From: Marivirga arenosa
GTDB lineage: Bacteria > Bacteroidota > Bacteroidia > Cytophagales > Cyclobacteriaceae
Assembly (NCBI RefSeq): GCF_030503895.2
Contig: NZ_CP129970.2
Location: 1,800,001-1,864,000 of the forward strand
Reading direction: 5' to 3'
Length of the DNA: 64,000 nt
In this document: piece by piece, positions 56,394-64,000 of the stretch
Numbering within the stretch: the stretch's first letter is position 1
How the letters are laid out: the number at the start of each line of letters is the position of its first letter
Translations under genes and position numbers: made by a program
Notes under the pieces: generated by a model
The model's input: the letters and a program-made list of their open reading frames with translations, nothing else
Told to the model about the DNA's origin: nothing
Databases searched by the model: none

Positions 56394-56580
56394 CTTCAAT
56401 TAGTTTGATCGCTCGAATTACATGATCCACAGTAACTACGATTTCATAGTAGCCAAGCTGATAGGCTGAATCTTTTTTATCTACAATAATCGGATTCAAT
56501 TCCTTTTCCTGCAAATAATCATTCACTATTTGTGCTTGATATAACTTATCTGTTTTATAAACAGTTTTCCAGTTTTTCAT
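56374..56580 (-). CDS. DUF2007 small protein
   Basis: 68 residues. NWKTVYKTDKLYQAQIVNDYL and the short strand-helix fold match DUF2007, sometimes called a putative signal-transducing protein. It overlaps both neighbours (20 bases with cdsA, four with the CPBP gene), so the three are translationally coupled. Function unknown. Confidence 0.82.
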   Translation of the reverse strand: MKNWKTVYKTDKLYQAQIVNDYLQEKELNPIIVDKKDSAYQLGYYEIVVTVDHVIRAIKLIEDDIKFE

Positions 56581-57515
56581 TCCTGAGCAGCTTTATTCAT
56601 TTGTTGCTTAAAGTAACGGAAAAAAATGAGACATGCGAATAAGGCTGAAAGTGAAATATATACTGGAACCGAAGAATCTACTTCTTGTGCGTCAAAATCA
56701 TCTATAAACCTTGGCCCAACATACATTAATATAACTGCCAATCCATTGTTAACAAAATGGGCAATAATCGGATACCAAATATTTCTAGAAAACACATAAA
56801 TGTACCCAAACAAAGCGCCAAGCATAATTCGAGGTACAACACCATAGAATTGCATATGAAAGGCTCCAAAAATTATAGCTGATATCCATATTGCTAAATG
56901 AGCATTTTTGGTCGCTGATTCTAACTTATTCTGTAATAAACCTCTGAATACTAGTTCCTCTCCAATTGCTGGTAAAACACCAATAATTAGTAGAGCGATA
57001 AGCATTTCACCAAAACTATCGTAGTTACTGAGCAACTCTGTCAACTCCATTAGTTGATCTTCCGTGGCTCGCGCCCATTCTTCAAAAGCTTTCATGAATT
57101 CTGGAAATTCAATATTCATATTCCATTCAATAATGATAGAATTAAACATCATGAAAGAAAACGTCATCAATACAATTATTAAGGCCGAGTTTAGACTCAA
57201 TTTTTTACTATGGAAGTAATCTTTAAACTCTTGCTTATCCATTTTTTTTATAAAAAATAAGCCAAAAAGAGTAAAGCCTAGGAAGTGGCTTACTCCTTGA
57301 GCCACATACATAAATAATTTACTTTCAGGGCCAAAAGGCGGTTGTAAAATTTCTTGGCTCTCAAAAATATTAACGCCTGAAACTAAAACTGCTAAACCAG
57401 AGCCAATGAGTTGACTTATAAGATTCCATGCTAAAAACAGTAATACAAGGTAAAAAATTGAAGTCCAGGGATTTTTATAGATAATTTGTGGGTTGTTATG
57501 CTTTAAAGAATTCAT
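56577..57515 (-). CDS. CPBP-family intramembrane metalloprotease
   Basis: 312 residues with about eight transmembrane helices. Motifs of the CAAX/CPBP family: GEELVFRGLLQ (E-E-x3-R near 186), FGAFHMQFYG with the metal His and AHFVNNGLAV (H-x3-N). Substrate unknown. It starts the minus-strand unit with DUF2007 and cdsA and is divergent from dusB, 38 bp away. A CAAAATTA at 57535-57542 reads TAATTTTG on this strand, a -7 box. Confidence 0.88.
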   Translation of the reverse strand: MNSLKHNNPQIIYKNPWTSIFYLVLLFLAWNLISQLIGSGLAVLVSGVNIFESQEILQPPFGPESKLFMYVAQGVSHFLGFTLFGLFFIKKMDKQEFKDYFHSKKLSLNSALIIVLMTFSFMMFNSIIIEWNMNIEFPEFMKAFEEWARATEDQLMELTELLSNYDSFGEMLIALLIIGVLPAIGEELVFRGLLQNKLESATKNAHLAIWISAIIFGAFHMQFYGVVPRIMLGALFGYIYVFSRNIWYPIIAHFVNNGLAVILMYVGPRFIDDFDAQEVDSSVPVYISLSALFACLIFFRYFKQQMNKAAQE

Positions 57516-57553
57516 ATAGTGCGTAAATTTACACCAAAATTAAGATTATCAAA

Positions 57554-58552
57554 TTGGTAAAGATAGGAAACATATCATTAGGCGAGTTCCCATTATTATT
57601 AGCACCTATGGAGGATGTCAGTGATCCGCCATTTAGAGCAGTATGTAAAGAGAATGGTGCCGATTTAATGTATACAGAATTTATTTCTTCTGAAGGATTA
57701 ATAAGAGATGCCATCAAAAGCAGACAAAAGCTTGATATTTTTGATTATGAGAAACCGATAGGGATTCAAATTTTCGGAGGAGATGAAGAAGCAATGTCTA
57801 TAGCTACTAATATTGTCAATGTAACTCAGCCGGATTTAGTGGACATCAACTTTGGTTGTCCTGTAAAGAAAGTTGTCACGAAAGGCGCTGGAGCTGGAGT
57901 TTTGAAAGATATTGACTTGATGGTGAGGTTAACTGAGGCTGTAGTAAAATCTACTGATTTGCCTGTTACTGTAAAAACCAGATTAGGCTGGGATGAGGAT
58001 TCCAAAAATATTGAAGAAGTAGCTGAGAGATTGCAAGATGTTGGGATTAAAGCTTTATCCATACATGGGAGAACCCGAAAGCAAATGTATAAAGGAGAAG
58101 CTGACTGGTCATTAATTTCTAAAGTAAAGAATAATTCAAGAATCAACATTCCTATTTTTGGGAATGGAGATATTGATTCTCCTGAAAAAGCTTTAGAGTA
58201 TAAAAATAGATATGGTGTTGATGGAATTATGATTGGAAGGGCGGCTATTGGTAATCCATGGATTTTTAATGAAATCAAACATTATTTGAAAACGGGAGAA
58301 ACACTTCCTGCTCCAAATCTGGAAGATAGAGTAGAGACTGCTAAAAAGCATTTGGAGTTTTCAGTTAAATGGAAGGGTGAAAAAGTAGGTATTTATGAGA
58401 TGAGAAGGCATTATACTAACTATTTCAAAGGCATCTCACATTTCAAACCTTATAGAACTCGTTTAGTAGAAGGAGATAGTTTTCAAGAAGTTTTAAATAC
58501 ATTAGATGAAGTAAAAGAAGTTTTTGCTGATAAAATGACCGAGAAAATATGA
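57554..58552 (+). CDS. dusB: tRNA-dihydrouridine synthase
   Basis: Flavin-dependent reduction of uridine in tRNA. 332 residues: LLLAPMEDVSDPPFR, DINFGCPVKKVVTKGAGAGVL with the catalytic Cys, HGRTRKQMYKGEADW, NGDI and GRAAIGNPWIF are all present. The start is TTG at 57554; the frame has no ATG between its upstream stop at 57524 and the conserved first strand. It overlaps the next gene by four bases. Confidence 0.94.
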   Translation: MVKIGNISLGEFPLLLAPMEDVSDPPFRAVCKENGADLMYTEFISSEGLIRDAIKSRQKLDIFDYEKPIGIQIFGGDEEAMSIATNIVNVTQPDLVDINFGCPVKKVVTKGAGAGVLKDIDLMVRLTEAVVKSTDLPVTVKTRLGWDEDSKNIEEVAERLQDVGIKALSIHGRTRKQMYKGEADWSLISKVKNNSRINIPIFGNGDIDSPEKALEYKNRYGVDGIMIGRAAIGNPWIFNEIKHYLKTGETLPAPNLEDRVETAKKHLEFSVKWKGEKVGIYEMRRHYTNYFKGISHFKPYRTRLVEGDSFQEVLNTLDEVKEVFADKMTEKI

Positions 58553-59442
58553 ATGAAAAAGAAACTGCAAGTCCAGTTTTAATTTACGGATTATTAATAT
58601 TACTCGCGCTCATATGGGGAAGCTCTTTTATTCTTATTAAAAAAGGGCTTCTTGTCTTTTCAGCTGGAGAAGTTGGAGCCATCAGGATTTTTTCAGCAGC
58701 TTTAGTGCTTACGCCCTTATCATTACCTAAACTCAAAACATTAAATAGAAGGCAATGGAAATGGCTTTTTATTTCAGGTATGGTGGGCAGTTTTGGGCCA
58801 GCATTTTTATTTGCCTATGCACAAACTCAACTTGAAAGTGGGATTACAGGTGTATTGAATGCACTGACTCCAATATTTGCATTGCTAGTTGGCGTTTTAT
58901 TTTTTAAAGGAAGTTTAAAACTCAGAGATAGTTTAGGGATTGCTTTAGGCTTTGCTGGCACTGTTGTTTTGATTGTTGCTGGATCTGGTGGTGAACTTGG
59001 AAATTTTAACTTTTATGCCTTATTCGTAATACTTGCAACCTTCTGTTATGGACTAAACCTGAATATAATCAAAACCCAGTTTAATGTATTAACACCAAGA
59101 ATGATTACGAGTATTTCTTTGGTTTTAATAGCTCCTTTGGCAGGAGGCTATTTGTTTGGGGCAAGTGATTTTATTCATAAAATGCAATATGCAGATGGGG
59201 CTGGCATGGCTTTATTATTCATTTGTATTTTAGGTGTGATAGGAACTGCATTTGCGTTAATATTATTTAATAGGCTCGTAAAATTGACTTCTCCAATCTT
59301 TACAAGTTTTGTAACTTACTTAATCCCAATTGTAGCCATTATTTGGGGGATATGGGATGGTGAAATTTTAGTAATAGGTCATTATATCGGTATTATATTA
59401 ATAATTTTAGGAGTAGCATTTGCTAATCGTCCAAAAAAATAA
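58549..59442 (+). CDS. EamA-family (DMT) transporter
   Basis: 297 residues with ten hydrophobic helices in two EamA repeats: IWGSSFILIKKGLLVFSAGE opens the first and FCYGLNLNIIKTQF the second. Exporter of a small metabolite or amino acid by family; the substrate cannot be predicted. Coupled to dusB by an ATGA overlap. Confidence 0.9.
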   Translation: MNEKETASPVLIYGLLILLALIWGSSFILIKKGLLVFSAGEVGAIRIFSAALVLTPLSLPKLKTLNRRQWKWLFISGMVGSFGPAFLFAYAQTQLESGITGVLNALTPIFALLVGVLFFKGSLKLRDSLGIALGFAGTVVLIVAGSGGELGNFNFYALFVILATFCYGLNLNIIKTQFNVLTPRMITSISLVLIAPLAGGYLFGASDFIHKMQYADGAGMALLFICILGVIGTAFALILFNRLVKLTSPIFTSFVTYLIPIVAIIWGIWDGEILVIGHYIGIILIILGVAFANRPKK

Positions 59443-59531
59443 TATTTGGATAATTTCAATATATATAAAACAAAACATTGTTGCTGGTAAATCGCTAAAC
59501 ATATAATATTCTATAAAATCGTTAAATAATT

Positions 59532-59560
59532 TTTGTTTTAAGCGAAAGCATTTATTTTTG
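59532..59560 (+). promoter_or_regulatory. Promoter of the DksA-like/scpB operon
   Basis: TTTG at 59532-59535 and TATTTTTG at 59553-59560 with a 17-base spacer, a close match to the Bacteroidota housekeeping consensus, 29 bp before the start codon. Confidence 0.7.
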
Positions 59561-59588
59561 CCCGCAATAATTTAAACCTGACAATGTT

Positions 59589-59975
59589 ATGAGTGATCAA
59601 GAGAAAACAAGATATAATGCAGATGAGCTAAAAGAGTTTGAAGATTTAATCACTGACAAATTAAATAAGGCCAAAGAAGAGCTTAAATATATTAAATCAA
59701 CCATAACTCGATCTGCAGATACGGGTACTGACGGTACATCAGGAAATGTTAAAGTATTAGAAGATGGTGCTGATACTATGGAGAAAGAAAGTATGAATCA
59801 ATTAGCTGCCCGTCAGCAAAAGTTCATCACTAATCTTGAAAATGCGTTGGTAAGAATCAAAAATGGAACGTATGGAATCTGTTCTGTAACAGGTAAATTA
59901 ATCTCTAAAGAGCGTTTAAAGGCAGTTCCTCACACTACTCAATCAATTGAAGCAAAATTAGCACAAGATAAATAA
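59589..59975 (+). CDS. DksA/TraR-family protein with a degenerate zinc finger
   Basis: 128 residues. A coiled-coil helical hairpin (about 8-95) is followed by YGICSVTGKLISKERLKAVPHT, the position of the DksA C4 zinc finger. Only one cysteine (C98) remains in the whole protein, so zinc cannot be held in the usual way. Such proteins bind RNA polymerase through its secondary channel. Its TAA stop overlaps the ATG of scpB by one base. Confidence 0.88.
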   Translation: MSDQEKTRYNADELKEFEDLITDKLNKAKEELKYIKSTITRSADTGTDGTSGNVKVLEDGADTMEKESMNQLAARQQKFITNLENALVRIKNGTYGICSVTGKLISKERLKAVPHTTQSIEAKLAQDK

Positions 59976-60538
59976 TGGATTTTCTGCTGAATCATATTGA
60001 AGCACTAATTTTTTGTGCCACCACTCCATTGAAGGTGCAAGAAATACATAAGTGTTTGTCAGAAATGTTTGAAGCAGATGTTCCCAAAGAGGATATTGAT
60101 CGGGCTCTCGAAAAGATTTTAAAGAAATATGAGTCCGATGAATATTCTTTCCAAGTTGAGCATGTAGGTGGGGGGTATCAATTCATGACGAAACCTGCTT
60201 ACCAGGCAAGTATTGGCATCATGCTCAAGCAACAATCCAAAAAAAGACTATCTACATCTGCACTAGAAACGCTTTCAATTATTGCATACAAACAGCCTAT
60301 CACCAAAGGCGAAATGGAGCAAATTAGAGGAGTGAATTGCGATTATACGGTGCAAAAGCTCCTTGAAAAAGAGTTAATTGAAATTAAAGGTAAAGCAGAT
60401 GCAATTGGTAGGCCAATTCTTTATGGTACCAGCCAGAACTTCATGGAGTATTTCGGAATAAACGATATCAAAGATCTTCCAACTCCAAAAGACTTTTCTC
60501 AGGAAGACAATCAAATTGGGAAAGAAAACGAGGATTAA
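59975..60538 (+). CDS. scpB: Segregation and condensation protein B
   Basis: 187 residues. Two winged-helix domains; IEALIFCATTPLKVQEI at the start, and LSIIAYKQPITKGEMEQIRGVN in the middle, are the ScpB signature. Works with ScpA and SMC in chromosome condensation; neither gene is in the window. Ends 72 bp before the pseudouridine synthase gene. Confidence 0.93.
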   Translation: MDFLLNHIEALIFCATTPLKVQEIHKCLSEMFEADVPKEDIDRALEKILKKYESDEYSFQVEHVGGGYQFMTKPAYQASIGIMLKQQSKKRLSTSALETLSIIAYKQPITKGEMEQIRGVNCDYTVQKLLEKELIEIKGKADAIGRPILYGTSQNFMEYFGINDIKDLPTPKDFSQEDNQIGKENED

Positions 60539-60610
60539 TCAAAATAGAAGCGTAGTTTTGTAATTGAAATAAAGTCTTGATAATCCTATCAGGATGTAAA
60601 TTTCTATTCT

Positions 60611-61462
60611 ATGCATAAAAAGAAATCCCCGAATCATAATAAGCCTAAATCAGGTTTTAAAAAGAAAAACCTTAAGGCGAAAAATACAGCTGAAACCCCG
60701 GAATATGATATTAAAAAATTAAAATCGGAGGAGGTAAAGCAAAAAGAGCTTAAAGAAGGGATTCGCCTTAATAAATTTATCGCAAATGCTGGAATATCTT
60801 CTAGAAGAGAAGCCGATCAGCATATATCGGAAGGCAAAGTTAAAGTAAACGGTAAAGTAGTTACAGAACTAGGCTTTAAAGTAAAACCATCAGATGAGGT
60901 AGCATTTGAAGGTAAACCAATAAAAAGAGAAAAGTTAGTTTATGTGTTGTTGAATAAACCTAAAGGATTTATCACCACTATGGATGACCCTAAAGGAAGA
61001 AAAACGGTAATGGATTTGGTTGCAGCTGCTGGGCAGGAGAGGATTTACCCGGTTGGCAGATTAGATCGCAATACTACAGGATTACTTCTTTTCACTAATG
61101 ATGGAGAATTAGCCAAAAAGCTAACTCACCCAAAACATAAAGCAGCTAAAATTTATCAAGTGGAATTAGATAAGCCTATCACGGAAGAAGATTTCTTGAA
61201 AATTGAAGAGGGAATAAGCCTGGAAGACGGAGAGGTTAAAGTAGATAAGATTGCTATTTTAAGTCCAGATGCTAAGAAGCTGGGTTTAGAAATTAGAATT
61301 GGTCGAAATAGAATTGTTAGAAGAACGTTTGAGCATTTAGGCTATGAAGTCGTGAAGCTTGATAGAACAACTTTTGCAGGTCTTACAAAAAAGGATCTTC
61401 CAAGAGGTAAGTGGAGATTTTTAAAGCAAAAGGAAGTGATCAATTTGAAGCACTTAAGATAA
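60611..61462 (+). CDS. RsuA/RluB-family pseudouridine synthase
   Basis: 283 residues. A Lys-rich N-terminal tail (1-48), an S4 RNA-binding domain (about 50-100; IRLNKFIANAGISSRREAD) and the catalytic domain with VGRLDRNTTGLLLFTNDGEL, whose Asp is the nucleophile. RluB-type on length, modifying 23S rRNA near the peptidyl-transferase region. A TAGTTTTG box lies at 60553-60560 but lacks a -33 partner. It ends one base before a convergent kinase gene. Confidence 0.92.
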   Translation: MHKKKSPNHNKPKSGFKKKNLKAKNTAETPEYDIKKLKSEEVKQKELKEGIRLNKFIANAGISSRREADQHISEGKVKVNGKVVTELGFKVKPSDEVAFEGKPIKREKLVYVLLNKPKGFITTMDDPKGRKTVMDLVAAAGQERIYPVGRLDRNTTGLLLFTNDGELAKKLTHPKHKAAKIYQVELDKPITEEDFLKIEEGISLEDGEVKVDKIAILSPDAKKLGLEIRIGRNRIVRRTFEHLGYEVVKLDRTTFAGLTKKDLPRGKWRFLKQKEVINLKHLR

Positions 61463-61463
61463 T

Positions 61464-62888
61464 TTATCGATCATTATATTTAACAGCGGCATTTTGAATG
61501 ACTACTGTAAAAGTGCTTCCCATATTTACTTCTGATTTTAAGGTGATTCTTGCATTAATTTTTTCTAAAGCTTGTTTCACTATAAAAAGTCCCAATCCAG
61601 AACCCTCTGCTTCGCTGGTAGCTCTATAGAACATATCAAATACCTTGTGCTGACTTTCTGGAGAGATGCCAATGCCATTATCCTCTACTGATATGTGTAC
61701 ATCTCTGTCTATTTTCTGAAATCGAATAGCAATGTATTGATCCTCTTTTTTAGAGTCATGATATTTAACGGCATTGGAGATCAGGTTTCCTAAAATTACT
61801 TTTAACTGATAGTAGTCAGTTTTTAGAATATGATGTATTTGCTCACTGTAATCTAAGCGAATTTGTTCAGCTCCCTCATTGAATTTCACATCTGTGATAA
61901 CATCTTCCACAATCTCACCCAGCCTAAAAGTTGTAGGTTTTATTTCAGTTTTAATATTGCGTGAATAATTGAGGATATCGCTAAAAATATCATCTAGCTT
62001 TTTAACCCTTTCTTCCATCATTTGCACATACTTTTGGCCAGATTCCTCTTTAATATCATGTTTTGCAATATTAATTAAACCCAGTAAAGAAGCGACTGGA
62101 GCTCGTAAATCATGGGAGGTGCTGTATAAAAAGCTATCTAATTCTCGGTTAGTTTTTTCTAAAGCAGATCTTTCTTCCTCAAGTAACCAAATGATCATCC
62201 CAATTCCTATGAATGCAATTAACAAGAAATCTAAAGCGCCTAAGCTGCTGTTTAATTTTAAAATGTAATGCTTATCAAATAGTACTGAAAGCCCACCGAG
62301 GGCATAATTAAGGTTTTCAAAACCATAAAGAATGAATGCAATCCACAATAATTTTTTACCTACAGCGGTATCCCTCTTTCCTATTCTCATAATTTGAATT
62401 CCTGCAAAAAGAAAACCAAAACCAGCAATTAATGATTTTACGGTAAAAGGTAGAGCTAATGAGTATTTATAGCCACCTTCTTCATCCAAAACAAAAGCTA
62501 ATGCACTGAATAGTGAAATAACTATTACTGTTGCATATTGTGCGTATTCAAATTTTAAACTGATGCTTTTTCTTTCGATTAGATGGTACGCCCCCCGTAA
62601 TAGCCATACAATATGCATTAAACCTGCAATTTGGAAGAAAAATGTAAATACATTTTGCCAAAAGGGTCCTATGCTTTCATTAGAATTAAAATATAATGTT
62701 ATTAAAGTAATAATGATATAAAGGGCGAAAGAGAGCCAGCTATAAGCCCAAAGTTTTAGATGTTTTCGTTGGTACAAACTATAAAAATACCATAGAATTA
62801 AAGCCAATCCTATCCCCCAAAATGCTTGCCCGATGTATGTAGGGGTAATTTCTTTTAAAAATATACTAATGATTGACTGACTTATCAA
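61464..62888 (-). CDS. Sensor histidine kinase with seven-helix membrane domain
   Basis: 474 residues. About seven transmembrane helices (15-235), a short coiled coil, HisKA with LYSTSHDLRAPVASL and an HATPase with NLISNAVKYHD, VEDNGIGI and GSGLGLFIVKQAL. No receiver gene is next to it. The start must be a TTG at 62888: a stop lies 21 bases upstream in frame and no ATG precedes the first helix. An unusual perfect inverted repeat lies about 90 bp upstream. Confidence 0.88.
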   Translation of the reverse strand: MISQSIISIFLKEITPTYIGQAFWGIGLALILWYFYSLYQRKHLKLWAYSWLSFALYIIITLITLYFNSNESIGPFWQNVFTFFFQIAGLMHIVWLLRGAYHLIERKSISLKFEYAQYATVIVISLFSALAFVLDEEGGYKYSLALPFTVKSLIAGFGFLFAGIQIMRIGKRDTAVGKKLLWIAFILYGFENLNYALGGLSVLFDKHYILKLNSSLGALDFLLIAFIGIGMIIWLLEEERSALEKTNRELDSFLYSTSHDLRAPVASLLGLINIAKHDIKEESGQKYVQMMEERVKKLDDIFSDILNYSRNIKTEIKPTTFRLGEIVEDVITDVKFNEGAEQIRLDYSEQIHHILKTDYYQLKVILGNLISNAVKYHDSKKEDQYIAIRFQKIDRDVHISVEDNGIGISPESQHKVFDMFYRATSEAEGSGLGLFIVKQALEKINARITLKSEVNMGSTFTVVIQNAAVKYNDR

Positions 62889-62975
62889 CTCTTTAAATTT
62901 TAATATCTACTAAAGTAACAACTTATATCTGATATAGTAAACAAATGCTTATCTGTATTGATTTTAAATTATTGC

Positions 62976-63003
62976 AAAAATAGTATGTATGCATACTATT
63001 TTT
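62976..63003. repeat. Perfect 28-bp inverted repeat upstream of the histidine kinase gene
   Basis: AAAAATAGTATG (62976-62987), spacer TATG, CATACTATTTTT (62992-63003). The arms match in all 12 positions. The left arm also contains CAAAAATA on the plus strand (62975-62982), which reads TATTTTTG, a -7 box, on the minus strand. It may be an operator over a promoter, or a bidirectional hairpin. Confidence 0.6.
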
Positions 63004-63088
63004 AAACTCAACTATTATTTTTAAATTTCAAGTGTAAGCTTTGGATGAAAGATGAAAAAAATGACTGAATTTGAAATATTAAAGAACA

Positions 63089-63120
63089 TAAAAAAAGCCT
63101 TGCTAGTTAAAGCAAGGCTT
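63089..63120 (-). terminator. Terminator of tRNA-Phe
   Basis: AAGCCTTGCT (63095-63104) and AGCAAGGCTT (63111-63120) form a perfect 10-bp stem with a six-base loop. On the minus strand it follows the tRNA 3' end directly and is followed by six Ts. Confidence 0.88.
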
Positions 63121-63121
63121 G

Positions 63122-63194
63122 TGGTGCTGAGTGGACTCGAACCACCGACTCACGGATTTTCAGTCCGATGCTCTACCACCTGAGCTACAGCACC
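63122..63194 (-). tRNA. tRNA-Phe (anticodon GAA)
   Basis: Complete cloverleaf of 73 nt on the minus strand. Acceptor stem GGTGCTG pairs with CAGCACC, with discriminator base A; the CCA end is not encoded. The anticodon GAA lies at 63161-63159 in loop CTGAAAA. T-loop GTTCGAGTC and D-loop region are normal. The bottom of the anticodon stem shows one T-T pair. A full promoter and terminator flank it. Confidence 0.95.
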
Positions 63195-63208
63195 GTGATT
63201 GAGTGGTG

Positions 63209-63239
63209 CAAAAGTAGGTTAAATATTTATCCTGCAAAA
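63209..63239 (-). promoter_or_regulatory. Promoter of tRNA-Phe
   Basis: On the minus strand: TTG (63235-63237) preceded by further Ts, 18 bases, then TACTTTTG (63209-63216). This is the best consensus promoter in the window and lies 15 bases before the tRNA 5' end. Confidence 0.78.
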
Positions 63240-63289
63240 GAAATTTAAAAAAAAATCTGAAAAAAATTTTCAACGAATAATAAACAACT

Positions 63290-64000
63290 ATGGAATACAT
63301 CTCGCAAATTGCTTTCTTACTGGTACTTGCAGTTGCAGCGTACTTTTTAGCACAAAGAATAGGGAGCATCAAGAAAAATATCAATCTGGGTAAAGAGGTT
63401 GATAGAAGTGATAATAGTGGTCAAAGATGGAAGAACACTTTTTTGATTGCTTTTGGTCAACAGAAAATGTTCAAAAAGTTTATTCCAGCTATTCTTCACT
63501 TAATGATTTATGTTGGTTTTCTAGTAATTAACTTAGAGGTATTGGAATTCATTATTGACGGTGTAGCTGGAACGCATAGAATATTTGCTCCAATTTTAGG
63601 AGATGCTTATACAGTCGCAATTAATGTTTTTGAGTTCCTAGCCGTTGCTGTATTGGTTTCATGTGTTGCTTTTCTTTTGAGGAGAAACGTACTAAATGTA
63701 AAGAGACTTCGATCATTAAGTGGGTGGCCTAAGTTAGATGGTAATTTAATATTGGTTATCGAAATTATTTTAATGTTTGCTATTCTTACTATGAATGCAA
63801 CTGATATGCTGTTGCAAGGAAAGGATGAGCATTATGTGCAAACAGGAAGTTTTTTCTTTAGTAGTTTCTTAACACCATTATTTGAAGGAATGAGTGTTGA
63901 TGCTTTGGTTTTTACTGAGCGTTTCGCTTGGTGGTTTCACATCATTGGAATATTAGCTTTTGCAGTTTATGTAACCTATTCTAAGCATTTACATATCTTC
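63290..64000 (+). CDS. Membrane N-terminus of an Fe-S oxidoreductase-like protein (partial)
   Basis: Starts with ATG at 63290 and continues past the end; 237 residues visible. At least four hydrophobic segments (about 3-20, 65-88, 103-122, 144-162 and again near 205-235), with conserved His near helix ends (ILHLMIYVGF, WWFHIIG, SKHLHIF) that would bind heme. This is the layout of NarI/DsrM-like membrane domains fused to a HdrD-type cysteine-rich iron-sulfur domain, which I recall in Bacteroidota. The iron-sulfur part would lie beyond the window and is unverified. Confidence 0.7.
   Translation, partial: MEYISQIAFLLVLAVAAYFLAQRIGSIKKNINLGKEVDRSDNSGQRWKNTFLIAFGQQKMFKKFIPAILHLMIYVGFLVINLEVLEFIIDGVAGTHRIFAPILGDAYTVAINVFEFLAVAVLVSCVAFLLRRNVLNVKRLRSLSGWPKLDGNLILVIEIILMFAILTMNATDMLLQGKDEHYVQTGSFFFSSFLTPLFEGMSVDALVFTERFAWWFHIIGILAFAVYVTYSKHLHIF

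Noticed and set aside
57523-57532. GTAAATTTAC palindrome between CPBP and dusB genes
   Set aside because: Ten bases of AT-rich palindrome is expected by chance in this sequence; no second copy seen.
63122-63194. tRNA-Phe as an integration site
   Set aside because: No integrase, no repeat of the tRNA 3' end and no shift in composition nearby.

Overview
The window is an AT-rich, densely coded piece of a Bacteroidota chromosome, most likely from a gliding, probably marine member of the order Cytophagales (a Marivirga/Fulvivirga-like organism is my guess; the sequence alone does not fix the genus). The reasons are a complete gldKLMN cluster with a PorP/SprF protein and a SprE/PorW-type lipoprotein (type IX secretion and gliding), promoters of the Bacteroidota form TTG-N17/18-TAnnTTTG, an ATP synthase operon in which the beta and epsilon genes are absent, and many families restricted to the phylum (DUF4271, DUF5723, SiaB-like, the HemW-like start context). 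I see no insertion sequence, prophage, integrase, CRISPR array or rRNA operon. It reads as core chromosome.

Layout. 1-9,100: the tail of a probable solute-binding protein, a small secreted protein, a 606-bp gene-free stretch, a type II NADH dehydrogenase, a LytS/LytTR two-component pair, hemW divergent from an Omp85-like outer-membrane protein, a DUF4271 membrane protein and hemD. 9,200-14,800: porP/sprF-like gene and gldK-gldL-gldM-gldN, closed by a terminator. 14,800-21,550 on the minus strand: sprE/porW-like lipoprotein, a class A penicillin-binding protein and uvrC. 21,600-28,750: a membrane-anchored M23 peptidase, a bactofilin, atpZ, a small membrane protein, then atpB-E-F-H-A-G with two internal hairpins. 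28,750-35,000 on the minus strand: a 2H phosphoesterase, a helix-hairpin-helix protein, a 1340-residue SF1 helicase and a CBS protein. 35,000-47,750: a lipoprotein/DUF5723 pair, a SiaB-like protein, purK-purE, a TPR histidine kinase, a degenerate thiamine pyrophosphokinase-like protein, a glycosyltransferase, an M28 peptidase and a J-domain/TPR protein. 47,900-57,500: deoxynucleoside kinase, a lysine-ketoglutarate-reductase-like enzyme, a RmlD-like reductase, a lipoprotein cyclophilin, hemC, a retropepsin-like protein, a phosphatidylserine decarboxylase, glutamate dehydrogenase, cdsA, a DUF2007 protein and a CPBP protease. 57,550-64,000: dusB, an EamA exporter, a DksA/TraR-like protein, scpB, a pseudouridine synthase, a histidine kinase, tRNA-Phe, and the start of a membrane Fe-S oxidoreductase-like gene.

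The genes with the clearest joint story lie between 9 kb and 29 kb: secretion motor, its lipoprotein partner, peptidoglycan synthesis, peptidoglycan hydrolysis with a bactofilin scaffold, and the proton-driven ATP synthase. GldL keeps two transmembrane glutamates and GldM keeps its N-terminal arginine, so the motor looks functional. No wholly unknown multi-gene system is obvious. The best leads are the orphan SF1 helicase with a nuclease-like tail, the orphan SiaB protein, the lipoprotein/DUF5723 pair, a perfect 28-bp inverted repeat upstream of a histidine kinase, hairpins inside the atp operon, and at least six genes that cannot start with ATG, one of which (hemW) may be nearly leaderless.
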